From Fidelibacterota bacterium (GTDB taxonomy: Bacteria > Fidelibacterota > Marinisomatia > SCGC-AAA003-L08 > TS1B11), in NCBI GenBank assembly GCA_004124875.1, contig SCKJ01000006.1, positions 62,001-126,000 on the forward strand: DNA of 64,000 nucleotides, in the 5' to 3' direction. Made by a program: the position numbers and the translations under genes. The stretch's first letter is position 1. Each line of letters starts with the position of its first letter. The notes below the pieces were generated by a model that did no database searches, had not been told where the DNA came from, and saw nothing but the letters and a program-made list of their open reading frames with translations. Below, one piece after another: positions 43,895 to 53,669 of this stretch.

Positions 43895-44362
43895 TCAGGC
43901 CGGTTCTCCTGCTGGCTCCTTGGAACCCTTTTTGCCTTTGTCTTTTTTAGCCGATTTCCCTTCATCGGCATCGTCCTGTGCCTCGGCAACCGGTTTGGCG
44001 CCTTCTACAAATTCGATGAGGGACACAGGCGCCCTGTCGTTGGTCCGGTGGCCCAATTTGATGATGCGGGTGTAGCCGCCAGGGCGGTCGGTAAACAGGG
44101 GCGCGATGTCATTGAACAGAATGGCGGTGACCTCCTGTCCCTGCTGCCCCGGCAGGGCCTTCAGCACCTGCCGGCGGGCGTGCAATGTCCCTTGCAAGGC
44201 GAAAGTCACCAGCGGCTCGATAAATTTGCGCAGCTCCTTGGCCTTGGCGTCCGTCGTTTGAATGCGGCGGTGCAGTATCAGCGAAGAGGCCATATTTCTG
44301 AACATGGCTTTGCGGTGGCTTGCTGTCCGGTTTAGTTTCCGGCCGCGCTTAAGATGCCTCAT
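43895..44362 (-). CDS. rplQ: 50S ribosomal protein L17
   Basis: This 155-residue protein matches L17 (MRHLKRGRKLNRTASHRKAM at the start) with a charged Lys/Glu/Ala-rich tail of about 30 residues at the C-terminus, longer than the usual 120-130. It is the last gene of the alpha block, after rpoA with a 14-nt gap. L17 sits near the exit tunnel on the large subunit. Confidence 0.97.
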   Translation of the reverse strand: MRHLKRGRKLNRTASHRKAMFRNMASSLILHRRIQTTDAKAKELRKFIEPLVTFALQGTLHARRQVLKALPGQQGQEVTAILFNDIAPLFTDRPGGYTRIIKLGHRTNDRAPVSLIEFVEGAKPVAEAQDDADEGKSAKKDKGKKGSKEPAGEPA

Positions 44363-44376
44363 GGTTGGCGTTCCTG

Positions 44377-45342
44377 TTAATTTTGAACCAGGCTCGGGTC
44401 TATATCCATCCCGAAGTAGAGTCCCATTTCGCCCAATTTTTCCTGTAGCTCAGTGAGCGACTTGCGCCCAAAGTTTTTAAAGCGCAGCATTTCACTCTCC
44501 TCCTTGGTCACCAGCTCATAGATGGTGAGTATGCCGGCAGCCTGGAGACAGTTATGGCTGCGCACGGAGAGCTCCATTTCGTCAATGCTCTTTTTGAGCA
44601 TGTTGCGCAACTGAATCCCCTTGTCATCAATTTTGTCCTCAACATCGACAATGGGCGCCAAGCCCTCGAAGGTGAAGATAGCGGCCAATTCATGCAGCAT
44701 GGCGGAGCCGTAATTCACGGCGTCCTTGGGTGAGATGGAACCGTCGGTATAGACTTCCAGGGTCAATTTTTCCTGCTGCGTCTTCGATGCCGGCAGCGCC
44801 GTAACCTCGAATGTTGCGTTGGTCACCGGATTGTATATCGAGTCGATAAAAATGGTGCCAATGGGGGCATCGGGCAGCTTGTTGTTTTCAGCCGACACAT
44901 AACCCTTGCCCCGGCCAATACGCAGCTCCATTTTCACCTCCTCAGTGCCGTTTAAGGTGCAAATCAGAAGCTCAGGATTGAGCACCTCGAGCTGCTCGGT
45001 GCCGGCGCTGATCACGGCGGCTTTAACCACACCCTTGCTCTTGAGGGTAAGTTGCACCGGGTCCGGCTTGAGATCAATCAGATTGAAACGCACCTGCTTG
45101 AGGTTAAGCACTATATCGGCGACGTCCTCAATGATGCCCTTGAGCGTGGAGAATTCGTGCTGCACACCTTTGATCTTGATCGACGTGATGGCCGCGCCCG
45201 GAATGGCCGTAAGCAGAATTCGGCGCATGGCGTTGCCCAGCGTGATGCCGTTACCCCGATCAAGCGGTTTGACGGTAAAAGTCGCATGGCGGTCGTTATG
45301 TTCATCGACCTTAATCGAATATTGGCTGTCGTTGCCTGTCAT
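44377..45342 (-). CDS. rpoA: RNA polymerase alpha subunit
   Basis: This 321-residue protein has both domains: an N-terminal dimerisation domain (GNGITLGNAMRRILLTAIPG) and a C-terminal helix-hairpin-helix domain with LSVRSHNCLQAAGI and FGRKSLTELQEKLGEMG. It dimerises to seed RNA polymerase assembly and contacts UP elements and activators. Normal length. It lies between rpsD and rplQ. Confidence 0.98.
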   Translation of the reverse strand: MTGNDSQYSIKVDEHNDRHATFTVKPLDRGNGITLGNAMRRILLTAIPGAAITSIKIKGVQHEFSTLKGIIEDVADIVLNLKQVRFNLIDLKPDPVQLTLKSKGVVKAAVISAGTEQLEVLNPELLICTLNGTEEVKMELRIGRGKGYVSAENNKLPDAPIGTIFIDSIYNPVTNATFEVTALPASKTQQEKLTLEVYTDGSISPKDAVNYGSAMLHELAAIFTFEGLAPIVDVEDKIDDKGIQLRNMLKKSIDEMELSVRSHNCLQAAGILTIYELVTKEESEMLRFKNFGRKSLTELQEKLGEMGLYFGMDIDPSLVQN

Positions 45343-45364
45343 TCAGATATACCTCCGGTCAGAA

Positions 45365-45976
45365 TTATTTAGAATAGAGCTCGACGACGAGCTGTTCGTT
45401 TACTTGTTCGGGAATCTCCTCACGCGTGGGCACGGCCAAAAAGATGCCCTTCATCTGGGCTTTGTCCAACTCAAGCCACGGCATCTGATTTTCCTCCGTG
45501 ACCCTGCGCATGGCGTTGTGGACCAGCTCCATCTTGCGGCTTTTTTCCCTGATCTGAATACTGTCGCCAGGCTTCAGCAAATAAGAGGGAATGTTGACGC
45601 TTTTGCCATTCACCAGCAGATGTTTATGCCCCACAACCTGCCTCGCGGCCCGTCTGGTGGGGGCCATTCCGAGGCGGTAAATAGTATTGTCCAGACGGCT
45701 TTCCAGCATGCTCAGCAAATTGTGACCCGTGGGTCCCTGCTGCGCGGCCGCTTTTTTGAAATAGTTCCTGAACTGTTTTTCCAGCACCCCGTAAAGGTGT
45801 TTGATGCGCTGCTTTTCCCGCAGCTGTATGCCGTAAGTAGAAACTTTTTTACGTCGCCCCTGACCATGCTGCCCGGGCGGATAACTCTTTCTGGGCGACC
45901 CGAATTTGGGGCTTTCGAATACCGGATACTCGAGCCGCCGCACCACTTTTCCCCGGGGACCTAAATGCCGTGCCAT
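45365..45976 (-). CDS. rpsD: 30S ribosomal protein S4
   Basis: From ATG 45976 (GGGGAG eight nt upstream) this is a 203-residue S4, starting MARHLGPRGKVVRRLE, with an S4 RNA-binding domain (RLDNTIYRLGMAPTRRAARQ) and no zinc CxxC cluster. An in-frame start 15 codons upstream would overlap rpsK and is not family-like. S4 nucleates 30S assembly and often autoregulates this operon. Confidence 0.97.
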   Translation of the reverse strand: MARHLGPRGKVVRRLEYPVFESPKFGSPRKSYPPGQHGQGRRKKVSTYGIQLREKQRIKHLYGVLEKQFRNYFKKAAAQQGPTGHNLLSMLESRLDNTIYRLGMAPTRRAARQVVGHKHLLVNGKSVNIPSYLLKPGDSIQIREKSRKMELVHNAMRRVTEENQMPWLELDKAQMKGIFLAVPTREEIPEQVNEQLVVELYSK

Positions 45977-45990
45977 TTCGCGCTGCTCCC

Positions 45991-46380
45991 CTAAACCCTG
46001 CGCCGCTTGGGAGGGCGGCAACCGTTGTGCGGGATGGGAGTAACATCTTTGATGGCGCTGATCTGCATGCCAGCAACCTGCAGGGAACGTATGGCGGCTT
46101 CCCGCCCGCTACCAGGACCGTTGACCCTGACCTCCACAGTGACCATACCCAGGTCCATGGCTTCCTTGGCCGCCTTTATGGCCGCTTGTTGCGCAGCAAA
46201 AGGAGTGCTCTTGCGAGACCCCTTGAAGCCGCTGGTGCCGCCTGAAGCCCAGGAAACAACATTACCGTACTTGTTGGTAATGGTAATTTTTGTATTATTG
46301 AATGAAGCCTTGATGTGGGCCAGACCTTCAGGCTCCACAACGACATTTTTTTTCTTTTTACGGGACGGTCTTGTTGCCAA
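45991..46380 (-). CDS. rpsK: 30S ribosomal protein S11
   Basis: This 129-residue protein has S11 motifs [20 protein letters not shown] and [18 protein letters not shown], ending PPKRRRV. It lines the platform of the 30S near the mRNA exit. Its start is 23 nt from the rpsM stop, the normal alpha-operon order rpsM-rpsK-rpsD. Confidence 0.98.
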   Translation of the reverse strand: MATRPSRKKKKNVVVEPEGLAHIKASFNNTKITITNKYGNVVSWASGGTSGFKGSRKSTPFAAQQAAIKAAKEAMDLGMVTVEVRVNGPGSGREAAIRSLQVAGMQISAIKDVTPIPHNGCRPPKRRRV

Positions 46381-46403
46381 AACTGAGGTTCTCCTTTTTA
46401 CCT

Positions 46404-46772
46404 TTAGCCTTTGCGAATCCCAACCTGGCGCCTCTTGCCACGTCGGGTACGGCTGTTGGTATGGGTGCGCTGGCCACGAACCGGCAAACCTTTGCGGTGC
46501 CTGATTCCACGGTAGCTGCCTATATCCATCAGGCGCTTGATGTTGAGGCTCACGTCGCTGCGCAGTTCACCTTCCACCTTGTAATCGTCTGAAATGATGT
46601 TGCGGATCAACACCACCTGTTGCTCGGACAGCTCGGTGACCGGCGTTTCAGGTGGCACCTGGGCCGCGCTTAAAATGGATCTGGACGTGTTTATCCCAAT
46701 GCCATAAATGTAGGGCAAGGCGTATTCCACGGCCTTGTTGCGAGGTAAATCGACGCCTGCTATACGTGCCAT
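46404..46772 (-). CDS. rpsM: 30S ribosomal protein S13
   Basis: This 122-residue S13 starts [20 protein letters not shown] and contains [20 protein letters not shown], with the usual basic C-terminus. It contacts the 50S across bridge B1a/b. It follows rpmJ after 37 nt. Confidence 0.98.
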   Translation of the reverse strand: MARIAGVDLPRNKAVEYALPYIYGIGINTSRSILSAAQVPPETPVTELSEQQVVLIRNIISDDYKVEGELRSDVSLNIKRLMDIGSYRGIRHRKGLPVRGQRTHTNSRTRRGKRRQVGIRKG

Positions 46773-46809
46773 ATGTTAGATCAGCTCCTTAACCTGATGC
46801 CGCCGGGCC

Positions 46810-46923
46810 TTAGCCCTGCCTCTGCTTATGCCGTCCATGGACACAGATCACCCGCACCACATTGCGGCGGCGGATAACCTTGCATTTATCACAAATCTTT
46901 TTGACTGACGCGCGTACTTTCAT
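46810..46923 (-). CDS. rpmJ: 50S ribosomal protein L36
   Basis: This is a 37-residue protein beginning [16 protein letters not shown]. The zinc ribbon Cys11, Cys14, Cys27 and His32 is intact, so it is the zinc-containing (C+) form. It is too short for most ORF screens. It sits between infA and rpsM, the classic position. Confidence 0.97.
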   Translation of the reverse strand: MKVRASVKKICDKCKVIRRRNVVRVICVHGRHKQRQG

Positions 46924-46941
46924 AACAACCTCAAATGTCCT

Positions 46942-47160
46942 TTATTTAAAGCGATAGGTGATGCGTCCCCTGGTCAAATCATAGGGGGAGAGTTCCACCG
47001 TCACCGTATCGCCAGGCAAAATTTTGATAAAATGCATCCTCATCTTTCCCGAAACGTGCGCAAGGACCTCATGGCCGTTCTCCAACTCCACCCGGAAGGT
47101 GGCATTGGGCAGTGTTTTTACGATGACTCCGTCAACGGATATTGCCTGTTCTTTTGCCAA
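46942..47160 (-). CDS. infA: Translation initiation factor IF-1
   Basis: This 72-residue protein begins at TTG 47160, giving [20 protein letters not shown], exactly the usual IF-1 N-terminus; AAAGGA lies upstream. Longer open frame to 47250 has no family similarity. IF-1 is an OB-fold protein that blocks the A site during initiation. A TTG start implies reduced translation. It follows map and precedes rpmJ. Confidence 0.94.
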   Translation of the reverse strand: MAKEQAISVDGVIVKTLPNATFRVELENGHEVLAHVSGKMRMHFIKILPGDTVTVELSPYDLTRGRITYRFK

Positions 47161-47170
47161 GATTTTTCCT

Positions 47171-47920
47171 TTACCTGTAGGCCGAGAGTACTTCCGGGCC
47201 GTTCGATGTAATGGCGATGGTATGTTCAAAATGGGCAGACGGAGCCCCATCCATCGTTTTCACTGTCCAGCCATCTGCTTCCGTGAACACTTTTTCAGTG
47301 CCCATATTAATCATCGGTTCAATGGCCAGGCACATGCCTTCCTGCAGCTCCAGGCCGGAACCGGGCGACCCATAGTTGGGCACCTGCGGGTCCTCGTGGA
47401 GTTTCCTGCCGACGCCGTGGCCCACCAGTTCCCGGACAATCCCGTAGCCACCCTGCTCCGCGCGCTGCTGCACCGCATAGCCAATGTCGCCAATGGCTGC
47501 CCCTGCGACGGCCGCGGCAATGCCCAGATCGAGACTCTCGCGAGTCGCCACAACGAGCTGGCGCAACTCCTCATCGACTGCCCCCACCTCGAAGGTGCGG
47601 GCATGGTCGCCATAATAGCCGTCAGTGATGGCGCCCACATCAATACCGACAATCTGGCCCTCGAGCAGTATCCTGTCGGCCGGGATACCGTGGACCACTT
47701 CATCATTAACGGAGATGCACAGGGTCGCCGGAAAGCCGTAGAGCCCTTTAAAGGCCGGCACGCCACCTTTGCCACGGATTATTTTCTCCGCCGCCGTGTC
47801 CAGTTCACGGGTCGTCACGCCCGGTTTTACCATGCTCTCCAGCTCCACCAGGGTCTCGGAGACAATCCGGCAACTGTGGCGGATTTTTGCGATCTCTTCC
47901 TTGTTGCGCAAGTGTACCAT
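47171..47920 (-). CDS. map: Methionine aminopeptidase, type I
   Basis: This 249-residue enzyme has the metal ligands in [19 protein letters not shown] (two Asp), the His in [12 protein letters not shown], and the Glu residues in CLAIEPMI and near the C-terminus. It removes the initiator methionine from nascent proteins. It lies between secY and infA; adk, often found at this point, is absent. Confidence 0.96.
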   Translation of the reverse strand: MVHLRNKEEIAKIRHSCRIVSETLVELESMVKPGVTTRELDTAAEKIIRGKGGVPAFKGLYGFPATLCISVNDEVVHGIPADRILLEGQIVGIDVGAITDGYYGDHARTFEVGAVDEELRQLVVATRESLDLGIAAAVAGAAIGDIGYAVQQRAEQGGYGIVRELVGHGVGRKLHEDPQVPNYGSPGSGLELQEGMCLAIEPMINMGTEKVFTEADGWTVKTMDGAPSAHFEHTIAITSNGPEVLSAYR

Positions 47921-47935
47921 AGCCAGCTGCCGGGC

Positions 47936-49261
47936 CTAAGCCCGCCGGCGCCCTTTAATTCGGCCACTCTTCAAAAATCCGTCATAGTGGCGCATGAGCA
48001 GATGAGACTCGACCTGCTGCAGCGTGTCCAGCGAGACACCGACTATAATCAGCAGACTGGTGCCGCCGAAAAAACTGGCCAGATCATAATTGATGCCCGT
48101 GGCTTTCATCAACACGTAGGGGAACACGGCAATAAGCGCTAAAAATAATGAACCGGGCAATGTCACTCTCGTCAAAATGTTATCAATGTACTCGGCTGTC
48201 TTTTTCCCCGGCCGCACGCCCGGGATAAAACCGCCCTGCTTTTTCATGTTATCGGCCACTTCGACAGGATTAAAAGCGATGGCCGTATAGAAATAGGTGA
48301 AAAAGATGATCATCAGCCCGAACACGGCCCAGTAGAAGGGGTGGTCCACCGAGAACAGGCCCATCAGCGATTGCACTGCCGGGCTGTTCTGAAAGTAGGT
48401 GCCCAACGTGCTGGGAATGAACATGATCGCCTGCGCGAAGATGATCGGCATCACCCCGGCGGTATTGACACGCAGCGGGATGTGGGTGCTCTGCCCGCCG
48501 TAAACCTTGCGCCCGACGATGCGTTTGGCATACTGCACCGGGATTTTCCGCGCCCCCTGGGTAATGGCAACCACCGAGGCGACAATAATGACCATCAGCC
48601 CCAGCAGCATGACATCGAGGAGGATATTGCGCAACTGCTGATTGATCAGGGTGATCTCGTTAAACAGCACTGTCGGCGCCCTGCTGATGATACCGATCAT
48701 GATGATCAGTGATATCCCGTTGCCGATGCCCGATTCAGTGATCTGCTCTCCCAACCACATGACTAAAATGACGCCGGTGGTTAATGTCAGCATGGTCAGC
48801 ATGATGAAGCCCATGCCGGGCTCCAGCACAACGGATCCCACAGGGGTGTCAAGCCCCTGCAGATAGATGCCCACGCCGTAAGCCTGCACGCCGCCCAACA
48901 GCAGCGTCCCGTAGCGGGTCAGTTGGGTGATTTTCCGCCGGCCCTCTTCGCCTTCTTTCTGCAGCCTTTGGAAATAGGGCATCACCGCGCCCAGCAGCTG
49001 CAGGATAATCGACGCCGAGATGTAGGGCATAATGCCCAGGGCAAAGATGGTCGCCTGTGCGAAAGCGCCGCCACTGAACATGTCGTACAGCCCCAGCAAA
49101 GTGTTGGCAATGCCCTGCATGGCCGCAGCCAGCGCTTCAGGGTTGATGCCCGGCACAGGCACATGCGCCCCGATGCGGTAGACCACCAACAGCGTCATGG
49201 TGAAGAAAATACGCCTGCGCAGTTCGGGAATCTTGAAACTTGTGGTGAACTTTTCTATCAC
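47936..49261 (-). CDS. secY: Protein translocase subunit SecY
   Basis: This 441-residue protein has ten transmembrane helices and SecY signatures: AFNPVEVADNMKKQGGFIPG and VILVMWLGEQITESGIGNGI. It forms the Sec channel with SecE/SecG. It follows rplO with a 4-nt overlap and precedes map. Confidence 0.98.
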   Translation of the reverse strand: MIEKFTTSFKIPELRRRIFFTMTLLVVYRIGAHVPVPGINPEALAAAMQGIANTLLGLYDMFSGGAFAQATIFALGIMPYISASIILQLLGAVMPYFQRLQKEGEEGRRKITQLTRYGTLLLGGVQAYGVGIYLQGLDTPVGSVVLEPGMGFIMLTMLTLTTGVILVMWLGEQITESGIGNGISLIIMIGIISRAPTVLFNEITLINQQLRNILLDVMLLGLMVIIVASVVAITQGARKIPVQYAKRIVGRKVYGGQSTHIPLRVNTAGVMPIIFAQAIMFIPSTLGTYFQNSPAVQSLMGLFSVDHPFYWAVFGLMIIFFTYFYTAIAFNPVEVADNMKKQGGFIPGVRPGKKTAEYIDNILTRVTLPGSLFLALIAVFPYVLMKATGINYDLASFFGGTSLLIIVGVSLDTLQQVESHLLMRHYDGFLKSGRIKGRRRA

Positions 49262-49698
49262 AGCACGATCGCCTTGCCACCGGCCTTTTCAATTTTTTCA
49301 ATCGCAGATTTGCTGAAGCTGTGGGCCGTCACTTCCAGACCCGATTTCAGCTCCCCCATGCCCAATATTTTTACCGGCTTGCCGGCCTTTTTAATGGCGC
49401 CCTTGGCCTGCAGCACTGCCGGGTCAATCTTGGCTACCCCCAGCCGTTCCAAAGTCTCCAGATTGACGATCTGGATCTCCTTGCGGAACGGAGCATTGCT
49501 GAAGCCCCGCTTGGGAATCCTGCGCTGCAGCGGCATCTGTCCCCCTTCGCGCCATACCAGCCGTTTGGAGCCAGAACGCGAGTGGTAGCCGTTCATGCCT
49601 CGTCCGGCGGTACGGCCCTGCCCGGAGGCGTTGCCGCGACCGATGCGCTTGCGGTCTCGCGTCGCGCCGGAGGCGGGGGTCAGGTTGCGCTCAGTCAT
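49258..49698 (-). CDS. rplO: 50S ribosomal protein L15
   Basis: This 146-residue protein has an N-terminal basic Gly-rich arm ([20 protein letters not shown]) and the L15 core. It binds 23S rRNA late in assembly. Overlaps rpmD and secY by 4 nt each. Confidence 0.97.
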   Translation of the reverse strand: MTERNLTPASGATRDRKRIGRGNASGQGRTAGRGMNGYHSRSGSKRLVWREGGQMPLQRRIPKRGFSNAPFRKEIQIVNLETLERLGVAKIDPAVLQAKGAIKKAGKPVKILGMGELKSGLEVTAHSFSKSAIEKIEKAGGKAIVL

Positions 49699-49877
49699 GA
49701 TTCGTCCACTTTTACGAGGTGGCGCACCGCTTTTATCATCCCGCGAATGGCCGGGTTGTCGGGCTGCTCAACGGTCTGGTGCATCCGCCGGAAGCCGAGG
49801 GCGCGCAAGGTGTCTTTGGTGCGCTGCCGATAGCCGATGCCGCTCTTGACCTGCGTAATTTTTAGATTTTTTGCCAT
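49695..49877 (-). CDS. rpmD: 50S ribosomal protein L30
   Basis: This is a 60-residue L30 with [20 protein letters not shown] and a compact alpha/beta fold. It overlaps rpsE by one nt and rplO by four. Position between rpsE and rplO is the standard spc order. Confidence 0.96.
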   Translation of the reverse strand: MAKNLKITQVKSGIGYRQRTKDTLRALGFRRMHQTVEQPDNPAIRGMIKAVRHLVKVDES

Positions 49878-50377
49878 CAGTTAAACAGAGCTTTCACTGT
49901 GATGCCTCTTTTGCGCGCCACTTCAATGGCGTCCTTTAGCCCGCTCAGGGCGACCTGCGTGGCCCTGACCACATTCATCGTGTTGGTGGAGCCGGTGCAC
50001 TTGGTGAGCACATCCGTATAACCGGCTTGCTCCAGCACTGCCCGCACAGCGGACCCGGCAATGAGTCCGGTGCCGGGTGAGGCCGGTTTGAGCATCACTT
50101 TGCTCGCGCCATATTTGGCATGAATTTCGTGAGGGATAGTACCGTTGATCAGCGGGACTTTCACCAAATTTTTCTTGGCATTATCTTTGGCTTTCGAGAT
50201 GGCCGAAGCCACTTCGTTGGCCTTTCCAAAACCGACGCCGACATGGCCCCTGCCATCTCCAACCGTCACGATAGAGTTGAAACTGAAGCGCCGGCCCCCG
50301 GTAATCACCTTGGACACCCGGTTGATCTGCACCAAGGTCTCTTCCTTTAAATCAAGTTCTGCAGGATTAATCGCCAT
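49877..50377 (-). CDS. rpsE: 30S ribosomal protein S5
   Basis: This 166-residue S5 has [20 protein letters not shown] and [18 protein letters not shown]5 sits at the mRNA entry and influences accuracy. Length is normal. It overlaps rpmD by one nt. Confidence 0.98.
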   Translation of the reverse strand: MAINPAELDLKEETLVQINRVSKVITGGRRFSFNSIVTVGDGRGHVGVGFGKANEVASAISKAKDNAKKNLVKVPLINGTIPHEIHAKYGASKVMLKPASPGTGLIAGSAVRAVLEQAGYTDVLTKCTGSTNTMNVVRATQVALSGLKDAIEVARKRGITVKALFN

Positions 50378-50386
50378 AAAGTTGCC

Positions 50387-50761
50387 TCAAATCTTTAGCC
50401 CGCCTTCGCGGGCGCCTTCTGCGAACGCTTTCACGCGGCCGTGGAACACATGACCGTTGCGGTCGAATACGACCGAATCGATAGTCATCGCCTTGGCCCG
50501 TTCACCCAGGGTTTTGCCTACGCTCGCGGCCAGGGCTATCTTGCTTGTGGCCGACCTGGCCTCCCCGGCCAGCGCTTTTTCCAGGCTGGAGGCGGCCACC
50601 AGGGTCTTGCCCACCGCGTCATCAACGATCTGCCCCGTGATATGCTTGGCGGACCGGGTCACGACCAGTCGCAGTTTGCCGTCAAAGCGATCAAACTTTT
50701 TCTTGCCACGGCGGCGGCGGCGGAGCCGTAAACCCAAATTCTTCTGCTGCCTTTTAATCAT
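50387..50761 (-). CDS. rplR: 50S ribosomal protein L18
   Basis: This 124-residue L18 has an extended basic N-terminus (RLRRRRRGKKKFDRF) and the 5S rRNA-binding core (RLVVTRSAKHITGQIVDDA). It anchors 5S rRNA to the large subunit together with L5. It lies between rplF and rpsE. Confidence 0.97.
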   Translation of the reverse strand: MIKRQQKNLGLRLRRRRRGKKKFDRFDGKLRLVVTRSAKHITGQIVDDAVGKTLVAASSLEKALAGEARSATSKIALAASVGKTLGERAKAMTIDSVVFDRNGHVFHGRVKAFAEGAREGGLKI

Positions 50762-50772
50762 AACTGCATATC

Positions 50773-51324
50773 CTACGCCGCGGCGCTGCCGACCGTTTTG
50801 CCCGCCTTGCGCTGGACATATTCATTACTGTAGCGGACCCCTTTGCCTTTATACGGCTCCGGCTTGCGCAAGGACCGGATTTTGGCGGCAACCTGACCCA
50901 CAACCTGTTTGTCTATGCCTTTCACAACCAGGGTGGTGTTGCGCTTGGACACTTCAAATTCGATTTCCGGCGGCGCCTGAAAATAGATGGCGTGGGAAAA
51001 ACCGAGATTGAGCAGGATGTCATTCCCTTTCTGCTCAACAGTATAACCGATCCCGACCAGGTCGAGCTGGCGAGTGAAACCTTTACTGACGCCGGTAACC
51101 ATATTGGCCACAAGGGCGCGGGTCAACCCGTGCAAGGCCCGCTGCTCCTTTTGATCGTTGGCCCGTGATACGACAATGGCCTTGTCGCTCTCCACCAGGG
51201 AGATACCTTCCCGGTGGCGGAAGCGCAACTCGCCTTTAGGCCCCTTAACGGTGATCAGGCGGTCGTCCAAGGTCCAGCTGACCCCGTCCGGCAATTTAAT
51301 GGGCAATTTCCCGATCCGGGACAT
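50773..51324 (-). CDS. rplF: 50S ribosomal protein L6
   Basis: This 183-residue protein shows the duplicated L6 fold, with PIKLPDGVSWTLDDRLITVK near the start and GKGVRYSNEYVQRKAGKT at the end. Near the sarcin-ricin loop it supports factor binding. Follows rpsH after 3 nt. Confidence 0.97.
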   Translation of the reverse strand: MSRIGKLPIKLPDGVSWTLDDRLITVKGPKGELRFRHREGISLVESDKAIVVSRANDQKEQRALHGLTRALVANMVTGVSKGFTRQLDLVGIGYTVEQKGNDILLNLGFSHAIYFQAPPEIEFEVSKRNTTLVVKGIDKQVVGQVAAKIRSLRKPEPYKGKGVRYSNEYVQRKAGKTVGSAAA

Positions 51325-51327
51325 CGT

Positions 51328-51726
51328 CTACCAGACCTCGCAGAGCACTTCGCCGCCAATGTTGAGGCGCCGTGCAATTTTATCCGAAACCACTCCGCGC
51401 GAGGTGGTCATGATCGAGACGCCCAGTCCGCCACGCACCCGGAGCAACTTCCCGGCGTTGACATACACGCGGCGGCCGGGACGCGAAATGCGGTTAATCC
51501 CTTCGATGACCGCCTCGCCGGAATCGTCATACTTGAGGAAGATGCGCAGAATGCCCTGCTTGTTATCCTCAACTTGAATAAAATCGCGGATGAAATGCTC
51601 CTCTTTCAGCACGAAACAGATCCGTTTTTTCATATTTGAGGCCGGCACATCGACCCAGCGGTGGCCAGCGGTCTGCGCGTTACGGATACGGGTCAACAGG
51701 TCGGCAATGGGATCGGACATGCTCAT
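51328..51726 (-). CDS. rpsH: 30S ribosomal protein S8
   Basis: This 132-residue S8 begins MSDPIADLLTRIRNAQTAGH within a few residues of the ATG and ends VLCEVW. It binds helix 21 of 16S rRNA and in many bacteria is the autoregulator of the spc operon. It lies 10 nt after rpsN. Confidence 0.97.
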   Translation of the reverse strand: MSMSDPIADLLTRIRNAQTAGHRWVDVPASNMKKRICFVLKEEHFIRDFIQVEDNKQGILRIFLKYDDSGEAVIEGINRISRPGRRVYVNAGKLLRVRGGLGVSIMTTSRGVVSDKIARRLNIGGEVLCEVW

Positions 51727-51736
51727 GATCTATCTC

Positions 51737-51922
51737 CTACCAACTTGCCTTGGTGATACCGGGAATTAAACCGGCGAGTGCCATTTCCCGGAAACAGAGC
51801 CGGCACAGGCCGAATTTGCGGAGGAAGGCCCGCGGACGGCCGCAGATGCCACACCGGTTGTAACCACGGGTTGAAAATTTGGGTTTGGCTTGAGCCTTGA
51901 TCACTAACGCTTTACGTGCCAT
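51737..51922 (-). CDS. rpsN: 30S ribosomal protein S14, zinc-binding type
   Basis: This 61-residue S14 has the two CxxC pairs of the zinc form (CGIC and CRLC). This short type differs from the ~100-residue zinc-free form. It overlaps the rplE stop by one nt. Zinc-type S14 suggests zinc is not limiting, or a second rpsN elsewhere. Confidence 0.97.
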   Translation of the reverse strand: MARKALVIKAQAKPKFSTRGYNRCGICGRPRAFLRKFGLCRLCFREMALAGLIPGITKASW

Positions 51923-52710
51923 TACGCCTCGCTTCCTTCCTGACTGGCTTGCGGTTTGGGCCTGAACGGAAATCCAAGGGAGCTGAGCAGATCATAGGAC
52001 TCCTCATCTGTTTCGGCCGTGGTGACAAAGGTCACGTCCATGCCCCTGATCTGGTCAATTTTGTCGTAATCGATCTCCGGGAAAACAATCTGCTCGGTCA
52101 GGCCCATGGAATAGTTTCCCCGGCCGTCAAAAGACTTGTTGGGCAGCCCACGGAAATCACGCACGCGGGGAATGGCCAGCGCCATCAGCCGGTCCAAAAA
52201 TTCCCACATATGGTTATTCCGCAACGTCACTTTTGCTCCCACGGGGTCTTTTAGCCGAATCTTGAAGTTCGAAATCGGCTTCTTCGCATAAGTAATCACC
52301 GCTTTTTGGCCGGTTATGGTGGCCAGATCGTCGAGGGCGCCCTGCAACACTTTGGCGTCTTCACGCGCGTTGCCCAACCCCATGTTCAACACAATTTTCT
52401 CCAGCCGTGGCACTTCCCATATGTTTTTGTAGCCGCGCAGTGAAAGCAGCGATTTCAATATTTTTTCATGGTACAGCCGTTTCAGCCGGGGAACTGAATT
52501 TTGGGCCGGAGCCGGGTCCTTTTTAGGGGCGGCTTTTGCCGGGGCCTTGCTTTCCCGGGCTGGAGCAGCCTTCGATTTGACGACCGGTTTCTTCGGCTTG
52601 GAGACCACTTTTTTCTTCGCCGGACTCTTCTTCGCCGGCGTCGCTTTGGCCTTCTGTGCCGGTTTTGCCTTCACCGTGTTTTTCTCTTTATCTTGCTTTG
52701 CTTCAGCCAT
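51922..52710 (-). CDS. rplE: 50S ribosomal protein L5 with a long basic N-terminal extension
   Basis: This 262-residue protein has a normal L5 core from about residue 73 ([16 protein letters not shown], then [18 protein letters not shown], and [20 protein letters not shown]). It is preceded by a 72-residue low-complexity tail rich in Lys, Ala and Pro with repeated AKKSPAKKK-type phrases. Usual L5 is about 180 residues. There is no internal ATG at the core start, and the ATG is 3 nt from the rplX stop, so the extension is real coding. Such histone H1-like tails bind nucleic acid; added contact with 5S or 23S rRNA is inference. Confidence 0.95.
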   Translation of the reverse strand: MAEAKQDKEKNTVKAKPAQKAKATPAKKSPAKKKVVSKPKKPVVKSKAAPARESKAPAKAAPKKDPAPAQNSVPRLKRLYHEKILKSLLSLRGYKNIWEVPRLEKIVLNMGLGNAREDAKVLQGALDDLATITGQKAVITYAKKPISNFKIRLKDPVGAKVTLRNNHMWEFLDRLMALAIPRVRDFRGLPNKSFDGRGNYSMGLTEQIVFPEIDYDKIDQIRGMDVTFVTTAETDEESYDLLSSLGFPFRPKPQASQEGSEA

Positions 52711-52713
52711 GCT

Positions 52714-53022
52714 TTACTCGTTTACCGTTTCGCCTGTCGATTTGGCGTAACGCACCTTTTTGCCATCCTCCAGCCGCTTGAAACCCACGCGGGTGCGCTT
52801 GCCGCCAACCAACAGCATCAGGTTTGACAGATGGACCGGCGCTTCTCTTTCAATAATACCGCCCTGCGGGAGGTTCTGCGATGGCCGTGTGTGCCGCTTT
52901 ATGAAGCGTATCCCCTCCACCACTGCGCGGTTTTTCTTGGGATCAACGAACAGCACTTTGCCGGTTTTGCCCCGGTCCGCGCCCGCTAAAATTTCGACCA
53001 TGTCCCCTTTTTTGATGCGCAT
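52714..53022 (-). CDS. rplX: 50S ribosomal protein L24
   Basis: This 102-residue L24 starts MRIKKGDMVEILAGADRGKT (KOW motif) and ends with a basic tail. It initiates 50S assembly. It lies between rplN (one nt gap) and rplE. Confidence 0.96.
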   Translation of the reverse strand: MRIKKGDMVEILAGADRGKTGKVLFVDPKKNRAVVEGIRFIKRHTRPSQNLPQGGIIEREAPVHLSNLMLLVGGKRTRVGFKRLEDGKKVRYAKSTGETVNE

Positions 53023-53023
53023 C

Positions 53024-53392
53024 CTAGATGACCTCCGGGGCCAGCGAAACGATCTTCATATAATTTTTCTCCCGGAGTTCCCGGGCCACGGGCCCGAAAA
53101 CGCGGGTCCCTGCCGGCTCATTCTGGGGGTTAAGCAGAACGGCGGCATTTTCGTCAAAACGGATGTAGGAGCCGTCCTTGCGCCGAACCTCCTTCTTGGT
53201 CCGCACCACCACAGCCCGCGAGGTTTCGCCCTTTTTCACGACGCCACCGGGCAAGGCCGATTTTATCGTGACCACTATCAGGTCTCCGACGCTGGCATAC
53301 CGGCGCTTTGAGCCCCCCAGCACCCGGATGCAAAGCACCTCCTTGGCGCCGGTGTTGTCGGCCACTTTCAGTCGTGTCTCCTGCTGAATCAT
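53024..53392 (-). CDS. rplN: 50S ribosomal protein L14
   Basis: This 122-residue L14 matches [20 protein letters not shown] at the start. It contacts L19 and the 30S in bridges B5/B8. Immediately follows rpsQ. Confidence 0.98.
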   Translation of the reverse strand: MIQQETRLKVADNTGAKEVLCIRVLGGSKRRYASVGDLIVVTIKSALPGGVVKKGETSRAVVVRTKKEVRRKDGSYIRFDENAAVLLNPQNEPAGTRVFGPVARELREKNYMKIVSLAPEVI

Positions 53393-53393
53393 T

Positions 53394-53666
53394 TCAGGCC
53401 GATCCTCCGGAAGCAGGCGTCGTCACATCCAGAAGCCGCCAGCGCTTCAGCTTCGAGATGGGACGCGTCTCCTCAATGATCACCTTGTCGCCAGGATTCG
53501 CCGAATTCTGCTCATCATGGACATAATAATTTTTCGTGCGGGTGATGTACTTCTTGTACATCGGATGCGGAAAGCGCCGGGTCACCCTCACGACGGCCGT
53601 TTTATCCATGGCTGTTTTGATCACTTCGCCGGTTAACCGGCGTCTATTTGATTTGGCTGCTGCCAT
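53394..53666 (-). CDS. rpsQ: 30S ribosomal protein S17
   Basis: This 90-residue OB-fold protein shows [20 protein letters not shown] and [20 protein letters not shown]. It binds helix 11 of 16S rRNA. It is 3 nt downstream of rpmC. Confidence 0.96.
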   Translation of the reverse strand: MAAAKSNRRRLTGEVIKTAMDKTAVVRVTRRFPHPMYKKYITRTKNYYVHDEQNSANPGDKVIIEETRPISKLKRWRLLDVTTPASGGSA

Positions 53667-53669
53667 CGT

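Noticed and set aside
47161-47250. Longer infA reading frame from 47250
   Set aside because: The extra 30 residues overlap map and are not IF-1-like; the TTG at 47160 gives the exact family N-terminus.
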